From NCBI GenBank assembly GCA_041483175.1, contig JBGPFD010000029.1, positions 1 to 24,145 on the forward strand: 24,145 nt of DNA, written 5' to 3'. Shown here piece by piece: positions 1 to 7,130 of the stretch. Position numbers and translations under genes: made by a program. Source of the stretch: Gp7-AA10 sp041483175. GTDB lineage: Bacteria > Acidobacteriota > Thermoanaerobaculia > Gp7-AA8. The notes beneath the pieces were generated by a model. That model ran no database searches and was not told the origin of the DNA. It saw nothing but the letters and a program-made list of their open reading frames with translations. Position 1 is the stretch's first letter. Every line of letters begins with the position of its first letter.

Positions 1-2
1 AA

Positions 3-104
3 GCCGACGTACGGCACGGAATCGACGGCAATCTCTGCCGCTGCACCGGCTATCAGAACATCGTCGCGGCGGTGCAGGAAGCGGCCGCGCGCATGAAGGG
101 CTGA
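3..104 (+). CDS. coxS: CO dehydrogenase-like small (2Fe-2S) subunit, 3' end only
   Basis: Only the last 33 codons are present; the gene enters from the left edge. The visible C-terminus contains the motif GNLCRCTGYQ, the cysteine pair of the second (all-alpha) [2Fe-2S] domain of xanthine oxidase-family small subunits. In this family the subunit passes electrons from the molybdenum site of the large subunit to the FAD of the medium subunit. The TGA at 102-104 is followed 11 bases later by coxL, with a GGAG ribosome-binding site in the gap. The function is seen from the motif and strongly supported by the neighbours. Confidence 0.9.
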   Translation, partial: ADVRHGIDGNLCRCTGYQNIVAAVQEAAARMKG

Positions 105-115
105 GGAGATATCCG

Positions 116-2469
116 ATGGCATCGCGAATTGTCGGCTCGGGAATCAAGCGCCGCGAGGACCCGCGGCTGGTCACCGGTCAGGCGCGCTACACGGATGACT
201 TCGTGCTGCCGAACATGGCCCACATGGCAGAGTGCGCTCGCCTTACGCGCACGCGAAGATCCGGCGCATCGACATAAAAAAAGCCGCGTCGATGCCCGGC
301 GTGCTCGGCGTGTTCACCGGGCGGCAGATGAAGGATGCCGGCTTCGGGCCGATCCCCTGCGCCTGGGTCGTTCCAGGTTCCAATACGAAAACGCCACCCT
401 ATCCGCCCATCGCCATCGACACCGTTCGCTACGTCGGGAACGCGGTGGCCATCGTGGTGGCCAGGGATCGCTATCAGGTGCGCGACGCCGCCGATGCGGT
501 TGACGTCGATTACGAACCACTGGGCGTCACGGTCGACGCGTTCCGCGCGACGCAGAAGGGGGCGCCGCAACTCCATGGCGATGTGCCGGACAACATCTGC
601 TTCCACTGGCACGTCACGGGCGGCGACGTCGAGGCGGCGTTCAAAAGCGCCGATGTGGTGGTCAAGGAGCGCATCATCAACCAGCGGCTCATTCCCAACG
701 CCATGGAGCCGCGCGCTTCGCTGGCGCAGTACAGCTCCGCGGCCGGCGAGGTCACGCTCTGGACCACCACGCAGAATCCGCACATCACGCGGTTCCTCCT
801 TTCGCTCGATACCGGCATTCCCGAGCACAAGATCCGTGTGATCGCTCCCGAAGTGGGTGGAGGATTCGGCAGCAAGATTCCGCACTATCCCGAGGAGTCG
901 ATGGTGATCTTCGCCTCGAAGGCGCTGAACCGGCCGGTGAAGTGGACCGAGAGCCGCAGCGAGAACTACCGCGCCACCATTCACGGCCGCGATCACATTC
1001 AGGAAGTGGAGATCGCCGCGAAGAAAGACGGCACCATCGTCGGTCTGCGCGCGAAGGTGTGGGCGAACCTCGGCGCGTATCTTTCGACCGCTTCGACCGG
1101 CATCCCGACCATCCTTCACGGCCTGATGCTGTCGGGCGCCTACAAGATCCCGAACATCCACGAAGACGTGTACGGCGTCTTCACGAACACCACTCCGGTC
1201 GATGCCTATCGCGGCGCGGGGCGGCCCGAAGCGACGTTCCTCGTCGAGCGGATGGTCGACCTGCTCGCCCGCAAACTGAAGATGGATCCGGCGGAGTTGC
1301 GGCGAAAGAATCTCATCCCGCCGTTCAAGGACGGCTACACCGTCGCCACCGGCTTGGTCTACGACACTGGCAACTACGAAGCGGCCCTCGACAAAGCGCT
1401 CAAGATGGCCGACTACAAAGGCCTTCGCAAGCAGCAGGCCGACATGCGCGCCAAAGGCCAATACCTCGGCATCGGATTCTGCACCTACGCCGAGATCTGT
1501 GGACTCGGCCCGTCGCAGGTCGCCGGCGCCGTCGGCTTCGGCGGCGGATTGTGGGAAAGCGCGATCGTGCGCTTCCATCCCTCCGGGAAGGTCAACGTCA
1601 TGGTCGGTATCTCGCCGCATGGCCAGGGGGAAGAGACAACCTTCGCACAGATCGTCGCCAGCGAGCTCGGCGTCGCCGTCGAGGACGTCGAAGTGCTGCA
1701 TGGCGACACCGACCAGACGCCGATGGGGTGGGGCACCTACGGCAGCCGCTCCACCGCGGTCGGCAGCGGCGCGCTGATGGGAGCGATTCAGAAGATCAAG
1801 GACAAATCGAAGATCGTGACCGCCCATCTGCTCGAAGCGTCGCCGGACGACATCGAGTACGCCGACGGAAAGTTCTTCGTGCGCGGATCACCCGGCAAGT
1901 TCAAAACCATTCAGGACGTCGCGCTGATGGCGAACGTGGCGTGGAACTATCCGAAGGGCCTCGAGCCGGGCCTCGAGGCGTCGGCATTCTTCGATCCGCC
2001 GAACTTCGTCTATCCGTTCGGCGCGCACATCGCGGTGGTGCAGGTCGATGCCGAGACCGGCGAGGTCACGCTCAAACGCTACATCGCCGTCGATGATTGC
2101 GGCAGGGTGATCAACCCGATGATCGTCGAGGGGCAGGTTCACGGCGGGATCGCGCAGGGTGTCGGTCAGGCGCTGTGGGAGGGGGCGGTCTATGACGACG
2201 ACGGACAGTTGCTGACCGGCTCGATGATGGACTACGCGCTTCCGAAGGCGGCGTTTTTTCCGAAGTTCGAGCTGGCCATGACCGAGACTCCGACGAGCGT
2301 CAATCCGCTCGGCGTGAAAGGAATCGGCGAGACGGGGACCATCGCCTCCACGCCGGCGGTCTACAACGCCGTGGCCGACGCGCTCGCGCCGCTCGGCGTC
2401 GAACGGATCAACATGCCGCTCACTCCCGAGCGAGTCTGGCGCGCCATCCGTGACGCGAAGAGGAGCTGA
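116..2469 (+). CDS. coxL: Form II CO dehydrogenase-like molybdopterin large subunit, with apparent frameshift near 231
   Basis: Catalytic molybdenum-cofactor subunit of the xanthine oxidase family. The active-site loop reads AYRGAGR (1204-1224), the form II type, rather than the AYxCSFR loop of genuine form I CO dehydrogenases, so CO may not be the true substrate. The catalytic glutamate region is GVKGIGETG (Glu codon at 2329). The natural start is ATG 116 behind a GGAG site: residues MASRIVGSGIKRREDPR are the expected N-terminus. That frame (116 to about 231) and the frame carrying the rest of the protein (open from GTG 232) differ by one base. Restoring one G at 'gcagagtgcgc' gives MAEVRSPYAHAK, the normal family sequence, and a protein of about 784 residues. 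So there is a single-base deletion, either a sequencing/assembly error or a true lesion. Starting at GTG 232 would delete about 39 conserved residues. coxM follows after two bases. Confidence 0.9.
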
Positions 2470-2471
2470 TC

Positions 2472-3326
2472 ATGATTCCGGCAGCGTTCGAATATCACCG
2501 TCCGAAGAACATCGCCGAAGCGTTGAAGCTCCTCAAGACCGTCAAGGGCGCGCGCCTGCTGGCCGGAGGCCATAGCCTTCTGCCGGCGATGAAGCTTCGC
2601 CTCGCCTCGCCGGCCGCTTTGATTGACATCGGCCGCATCAAAGAGCTGAGCGGAATCAAATCGGCGAAAGACGGCCTGCAGATCGGAGCCATGACCACCC
2701 ACGCCGCCATCGCCGCTTCCGATGCGGTGCGAAAGATCTGTCCGGTGCTGTCGGAGACCGCGGGCAACATCGGCGACATGCAGGTGCGCAACCGAGGAAC
2801 CATCGGTGGATCGATCGCCCACGCTGATCCCGCTGCTGACTATCCGACGCTGATGCTGCTGCTCGGCGCGAAGTTCACGGCGACCGGCCCCAAGGGCAAG
2901 CGCGAGATTTCTGCTGACGATTTCTTCGTCGACCTTTTCACCACTGCGTTGAAACCGGGTGAGATCCTGACTTCGATCCACGTCCCCGCGGAATCGGCGG
3001 CGGTTTACCTCAAGCACCGGCATCCGGCGTCGAGCTTTGCCGTCGTCGGGGTCGCCGCCCTAATAAGCGCGAAGAATGGAAAATGCAACCGCGCCGGTAT
3101 TGTGGTCGGCGGGGTGACAGCGATCCCCGTTCGGGCCGAAGCCGCTGAGAAAGCTCTCACCGGGCAGGCGGTGAATGAATCAAACATCGAGCGGGCCGCC
3201 GCGGCAGTGGCCGAGGCGATCAAGAAGCCTCTGAGCGATTCGTATGCTTCGGGAGAATTCCGAACGCATCTGGCGACGGTGATGACCAGGCGCGCCTTGA
3301 CACAGGCGGCAGCGAAAGCGCGATAG
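2472..3326 (+). CDS. coxM: CO dehydrogenase-like FAD-binding medium subunit
   Basis: 284-residue FAD subunit that transfers electrons from the 2Fe-2S subunit onward to an acceptor. Both family FAD motifs are visible: AGGHS (residues 31-35) and TIGGS (110-114), the latter within RNRGTIGGSIAHADPAADYP. The length is normal for the family. ATG 2472 lies six bases after an AGGAG ribosome-binding site that overlaps the end of coxL. The order S-L-M matches form II clusters; form I clusters are usually M-S-L. Function of the subunit is secure from motifs and context; the substrate of the complex is not. Confidence 0.93.
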   Translation: MIPAAFEYHRPKNIAEALKLLKTVKGARLLAGGHSLLPAMKLRLASPAALIDIGRIKELSGIKSAKDGLQIGAMTTHAAIAASDAVRKICPVLSETAGNIGDMQVRNRGTIGGSIAHADPAADYPTLMLLLGAKFTATGPKGKREISADDFFVDLFTTALKPGEILTSIHVPAESAAVYLKHRHPASSFAVVGVAALISAKNGKCNRAGIVVGGVTAIPVRAEAAEKALTGQAVNESNIERAAAAVAEAIKKPLSDSYASGEFRTHLATVMTRRALTQAAAKAR

Positions 3327-3334
3327 TTGCCTTC

Positions 3335-4222
3335 GTGACATTTTCCTCCATCGACGACCTCCAGAGCGCGTTGCGCAGCAAGCGCTATTTCGCCAGCCGC
3401 GGTCTGGCCACGACCATCTTTCTGGCGCTGAAACTCCGCAGGCCGCTGTTTCTGGAAGGGGAGGCGGGCGTCGGCAAGACGGAAGTGGCCAAAGTCCTCG
3501 GGGATGTTCTGCAGACGGAGTTGATCCGGCTGCAATGTTACGAAGGGCTCGACGTTCATCACGCGGTGTACGAGTGGAACTACACGCGGCAGATGATGCA
3601 CATCCGGCTGCTGGAATCGCGCGGCGAGCGGCCGACCGAAGCGGAGCTTTTCGGCCCGGACTTCCTGTTGCGCCGCCCGCTGCTGCAGGCCATCGAGACT
3701 TCGCGCGCGAAACCTCCTGTTCTTCTGATCGACGAAATCGATCGCAGCGATGAGGAGTTCGAGGCCTTCCTGCTGGAAATCCTCTCCGATTTCCAGATCA
3801 CCATCCCCGAAATCGGAACGATCAAGGCGGAGAACCCTCCGGTGGTGGTGGTGACCTCGAATCGCACGCGTGAAGTGCACGACGCCCTGAAGCGGCGGTG
3901 CCTCTACTACTGGATCGACTATCCGACCTTCGACAGCGAGCTGCAGATCGTTCTGGCGAAAGTGCCCGAAGCGCCGCAGCGACTCGCACAGCAGGTCACC
4001 GGCTTCGTGCAGGAGCTGCGTCAGGCGGAGCTGTACAAGGTGCCCGGGATTGCCGAGACGCTGGAATGGACCGCGGCGCTGGTGGCGCTCGATCGCGACG
4101 CGCTCGACGAGAGCGTCATCGAGGAGACTCTCGGCGTGGTGCTCAAGTACCAGGATGACGTGGAGAAGGTGCGGGGAGAGGCAGTCACCTCGATGCTCAC
4201 GCGTGTCCGCGCCGGAGTATGA
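3335..4222 (+). CDS. coxD: MoxR-family AAA+ ATPase, CoxD-like
   Basis: 295-residue MoxR ATPase. Walker A is GEAGVGKT (residues 42-49), Walker B is LLIDEID (130-136), and a sensor-1 asparagine lies in VVVTSNRTRE (about 176). MoxR proteins act as chaperone-like ATPases with a VWA partner. In the Oligotropha system CoxD and CoxE help mature the molybdenum/copper active site, and the same role on this form II enzyme is inferred. The only good start is GTG 3335, eight bases after the coxM stop, with a weak ribosome-binding site. The partner VWA gene follows, separated by a hairpin repeat. Confidence 0.92.
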   Translation: MTFSSIDDLQSALRSKRYFASRGLATTIFLALKLRRPLFLEGEAGVGKTEVAKVLGDVLQTELIRLQCYEGLDVHHAVYEWNYTRQMMHIRLLESRGERPTEAELFGPDFLLRRPLLQAIETSRAKPPVLLIDEIDRSDEEFEAFLLEILSDFQITIPEIGTIKAENPPVVVVTSNRTREVHDALKRRCLYYWIDYPTFDSELQIVLAKVPEAPQRLAQQVTGFVQELRQAELYKVPGIAETLEWTAALVALDRDALDESVIEETLGVVLKYQDDVEKVRGEAVTSMLTRVRAGV

Positions 4223-4229
4223 ACGGCCG

Positions 4230-4315
4230 CCCCTCATCCGCGCTTCGCGCACCTTCTCCCCGCGCGGCGGGGAGAAGGCCCTCGCCCCGCGAAGCGGGGA
4301 GAGCCGGGTGAGGGG
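4230..4315. repeat. Twin-hairpin intergenic element between coxD and coxE
   Basis: Outer arms CCCCTCATCC (4230-4239) and GGGTGAGGGG (4306-4315) pair at 9 of 10 positions. Inside are two hairpins: CCTTCTCCCCGC / GCGGGGAGAAGG (4252-4263 / 4267-4278) and CCCCGC-gaa-GCGGGG just after it. It fills nearly all of the gap and ends one base before the coxE start codon. It resembles the dispersed CCCTCACCC...TTCTCCCC elements found in many genomes. Confidence 0.8.
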
Positions 4316-4316
4316 T

Positions 4317-5537
4317 ATGAACGGCGTCCTGCTGCGCAATCTGCTTCTGTTCGGCCGTGTGTTGCGCGGGCTCGGCCTGGACGTCGACCCCGGCCGCATG
4401 ATCGATCTGGTGACGGCGATTGGATTCATCTCCATCGGCCGGCGCTCTGATTTCTACCACGCCGCGCGCGGGTTGCTGGTGCACCGGCGCGAAGACATTG
4501 CCCTTTTCGACGAAGCCTTCGAGGTGTTCTGGCGCAGCCGCGGACGCGAGCTGACATCGCTCGATTTGCGCGCCCTCGGCGAGCGGCGACGTTTCCGCCG
4601 GCCGCGCTTCGTCCCACCGCCGCTGCGCGAAGAACCGCGCTCTGGCGGCGCCGAGGCAGCGCCGGAAAGCGACGAGCCGCCGCTGATCCAGGCCACGCTC
4701 ACCTACAGCGAGCGCGAGGTGCTGCGGCACAAGGATTTCTCCGATCTCACCGAGGAGGAGCTGCAAGCGGTCAAGCGGCTCATGGCGGAGATCGTCTGGC
4801 GCGTCCGCGAGCGGCGGACTCGGCGCCGTCGGCCGGGACGTGGGCGGCTCATCGATTTCCGCCGCACGGTGCGCCTCAACCTCCGCTACGGCGGCGAGTT
4901 GCTCGATTGGGCCAAACGCGAGCCGAAGGTCAAGCCGCGCCCGCTGGTGATCATCGCCGATGTCAGCGGCTCGATGGAGCGCTACACGCGCCTGCTGCTG
5001 TTGTTCACGTACGGTCTGGCGAAAGCGCTGGAGCAGAAAGTGGAGGCCTTCGTCTTCAGCACGCGTCTGACGCGCATCACGCGCCAGCTCAAGGAGCGAG
5101 ACCTCGAGCGCGCGCTGCGCGAAGTGTCCCGGGTGGTTCCCGACTGGTCCGGCGGAACGCGGATCGGCGAAGCGCTCCGCGCCTTCAATTTCGACTGGGC
5201 ACGCCGAGTCCTCGGGCGCGGAGCGCTGACCCTGGTCATCAGCGATGGCTGGGATTGCGGCGACATCGGAGTGCTCCGCGACGAAATCGCGCGCCTCCAG
5301 CGGACCAGCCGGCGACTGATCTGGCTCAATCCACTTCTCGGCTCGCCGGAATATGAGCCTCTCACGCGGGGCATTCAGGCGGCCCTTCCGTACATCGATG
5401 ATTTTCTCCCGGTCCACAACCTCGCCAGCCTCGAGGATCTCGCCGGGCATCTGACGAAACTCGGCGAGCATCGCCCCGAGCGGCGGCAGGGAAGCGCGCG
5501 GCGGGCGTCGCGTACAGCAGTTGCAGCGAGTCAGTAG
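4317..5537 (+). CDS. coxE: VWA-domain protein, CoxE-like
   Basis: 406-residue von Willebrand factor A protein. The MIDAS metal site DVSGSM starts at Asp 215, followed by WSGGTRIGEAL and the ISDGWDCGD loop, the usual second and third metal-ligand regions. The N-terminal half is the helical domain typical of CoxE-type proteins (VLRGLGLDVDPGRMID), followed by a basic Arg-rich stretch. It is the expected partner of the MoxR ATPase upstream; together they are inferred to mature the molybdenum hydroxylase. The reading frame stays open further upstream, but ATG 4317 is chosen because the protein family begins here and the preceding bases are a repeat element. An AGGGG sequence just before the ATG may serve as ribosome-binding site. 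Confidence 0.9.
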   Translation: MNGVLLRNLLLFGRVLRGLGLDVDPGRMIDLVTAIGFISIGRRSDFYHAARGLLVHRREDIALFDEAFEVFWRSRGRELTSLDLRALGERRRFRRPRFVPPPLREEPRSGGAEAAPESDEPPLIQATLTYSEREVLRHKDFSDLTEEELQAVKRLMAEIVWRVRERRTRRRRPGRGRLIDFRRTVRLNLRYGGELLDWAKREPKVKPRPLVIIADVSGSMERYTRLLLLFTYGLAKALEQKVEAFVFSTRLTRITRQLKERDLERALREVSRVVPDWSGGTRIGEALRAFNFDWARRVLGRGALTLVISDGWDCGDIGVLRDEIARLQRTSRRLIWLNPLLGSPEYEPLTRGIQAALPYIDDFLPVHNLASLEDLAGHLTKLGEHRPERRQGSARRASRTAVAASQ

Positions 5538-5640
5538 ATGTCTCAGGAGCAGGCAGTCGTCGAGACGATCACGCGGCTATTCGTCGGGACCGATCAGCGC
5601 GACTAGCCGGCGGTCCAGCACTGCTTCGCACCCGCGGTGG
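5538..5640 (+). pseudogene. NTF2/SnoaL-like protein remnant with in-frame TAG
   Basis: ATG 5538 directly follows the coxE stop. The first 22 codons read MSQEQAVVETITRLFVGTDQ then Arg-Asp, very like the start of NTF2/SnoaL-like (ketosteroid isomerase fold) small proteins. Codon 23 is TAG (5604-5606), where the family normally has Trp (TGG). The same frame then continues PAVQHCFAPAV, again family-like, before the similarity fades. So one nonsense change plus loss of the remaining roughly 100 residues leaves a gene fragment. From 5640 to 5798 I see no gene and no clear structure. Confidence 0.55.
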
Positions 5641-5798
5641 GCGAGCTTGCAGGTAATCACAGCGCCTCGCGCTCGGCCCTGATGAGGCGCTCACGGGTAT
5701 CCGCGATGCCTGCGTAGCGATGCGCGATCGCCGGACGGGCATGATCCCCATCACTCCTCCCTGTGACCGCCGTCGCGCCGGGCGGGGCGGTGGGCGGG

Positions 5799-5804
5799 CA
5801 GAAT
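5799..5804 (+). promoter_or_regulatory. Probable -10 element CAGAAT of a leaderless gene
   Basis: CAGAAT lies exactly six bases before ATG 5811. Transcription from such a -10 would begin at or next to the start codon. The identical CAGAAT-N6-start layout precedes the histidine phosphatase at 22046. No convincing -35 was seen. Confidence 0.45.
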
Positions 5805-5810
5805 CGCGCC

Positions 5811-7130
5811 ATGGCATCTGTCGGCGCAGCGTCCCCGGCGCGCTTTGCGACGCGTGTCGGTTCCATCGGTACGGAAAACGCCTTCAAGATCGGCCCCTAC
5901 ATCCGCGAGGTGGAGTCGCGCGGCACGAAGGTCATTCGCTGCAATATCGGCGAACCCGACTTCCCGCTGCCGAAGCACATCGCCGAGGAGGTCAAGCGGC
6001 AGATCGATCGCGATCAGACCCACTACTGCGATCCGCAGGGCGTAGAGCCGCTGCGTGTGGCCGTCGCCCGCAGCATGGGGGCGGCGCGCGGCCTGCGCAT
6101 TACGCCCGATCGCGTCGTCGTCTTCCCGGGCGCCAAGCCGCCGATCGGATTTTCGCAGGAGGTTTACTGCAATCCGGGCGATGAGGTCATTTTTCCGAGT
6201 CCCGGCTTTCCGATCTACGAATCGTTCACGCGATACGTCGGCGCGGTTCCGGTGCCGCTGCATTTGCGCGAAGAGGACGGCTTCGGCTGCACGGCAAACG
6301 ATCTCGAGCCGCTGATCAGCGATCGCACGCGGCTGATCTATCTGAATTTTCCGTCGAATCCGACCGGCGGCGTAGCCACGCGCGCGCAGCTCGAAGAGCT
6401 CGCGTGGCTGATCTTGAGCAAAGCGCCCCCCGACGTTCGCGTCTATTCCGACGAGGTGTACGAGCACATCCTGTTCGATGGCGCGAAGCACCACTCCATC
6501 GCCTCGATCGAAGGCATGGAGGAGCGCACGATCCTCGTCTCCGGCGTATCGAAGAGTTACGCCTGGACGGGCGGGCGGGTGGGGTGGGCGGTCTTTCCGA
6601 CCGCGGAGGAGGCGGCGGTCTTCCGCAATCTCAACATTAATTACTTCTCCTGCATCCCCGCGTATAACCAGCTCGGGGCCGCGCTGGCCATCGAGTCGCC
6701 GGAGAGCGCGCCGGAGATCGCCCGTATGGTGGCGGAGTTTCAACGTCGCCGCGACTTCATCGTCCCCGCGCTCAACGCCATCGACGGCGTCACCTGCGCC
6801 ATGCCCCGCGGCGCGTTCTACGTATTCCCCAACATCAGCGGCGTCTGCGAACGGATCGGCGCGATCGACGCGTTCGATCGTTTCCCGGAGGCGCTGAAGG
6901 CGAAGACATCGCCGTCGACATTGTTCCAGATGTTCCTTCTTTTCGACTACGGCGTGGCGACGCTCGATCGGAAGTCGTTCGGCCGGATCGGATCGGAAGG
7001 GAAGCACTATCTTCGGATCTCCATCGCCACGGCGTACGACGATCTGCGCGCCGGGGTGGCGCGCATCGAGAGCGCCGCGCGCGACCGCGCCGGATTCCGC
7101 CGCTTTGTCGCTGAGGGACGCTTGTCATGA
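5811..7130 (+). CDS. PLP-dependent aminotransferase, class I/II
   Basis: 439-residue fold-type I aminotransferase of the aspartate/aromatic aminotransferase superfamily. Visible motifs are CNIGEPDFPLPKHI near the N-terminus, NPTGG, the PLP-pyridine Asp in YSDEVYEHI, the Schiff-base lysine in SGVSKSYAWTGG (Lys 248), and a GKHYLRIS C-terminal segment carrying the substrate-carboxylate Arg. The substrate cannot be read from the sequence. ATG 5811 is preferred to upstream in-frame starts because it sits behind a -10-like hexamer and because upstream residues look non-coding. The stop overlaps the transketolase-like start (ATGA at 7127-7130), so the two are probably translationally coupled and may act in one pathway. 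Confidence 0.88.
   Translation: MASVGAASPARFATRVGSIGTENAFKIGPYIREVESRGTKVIRCNIGEPDFPLPKHIAEEVKRQIDRDQTHYCDPQGVEPLRVAVARSMGAARGLRITPDRVVVFPGAKPPIGFSQEVYCNPGDEVIFPSPGFPIYESFTRYVGAVPVPLHLREEDGFGCTANDLEPLISDRTRLIYLNFPSNPTGGVATRAQLEELAWLILSKAPPDVRVYSDEVYEHILFDGAKHHSIASIEGMEERTILVSGVSKSYAWTGGRVGWAVFPTAEEAAVFRNLNINYFSCIPAYNQLGAALAIESPESAPEIARMVAEFQRRRDFIVPALNAIDGVTCAMPRGAFYVFPNISGVCERIGAIDAFDRFPEALKAKTSPSTLFQMFLLFDYGVATLDRKSFGRIGSEGKHYLRISIATAYDDLRAGVARIESAARDRAGFRRFVAEGRLS

Noticed and set aside
1204..1224. coxL as a true (form I) carbon monoxide dehydrogenase
   Set aside because: The active-site loop is AYRGAGR, not AYxCSFR.
187..1827. Long minus-strand open frame opposite coxL, and similar long frames opposite other genes (for example 7007-9301, 12589-14148, 16882-19374)
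   Set aside because: Typical antisense shadows in high-GC DNA; the opposite strand encodes clear families with catalytic motifs.
4050..4316. coxE starting upstream within coxD
   Set aside because: The frame is open, but the extra 89 codons overlap conserved coxD and a hairpin repeat and do not look like a CoxE N-terminus.
5604..5606. TAG in the NTF2-like remnant as a recoded (pyrrolysine) codon
   Set aside because: The frame after the TAG keeps family similarity only for about 11 codons and the rest of the protein is missing; a pseudogene explains it better.
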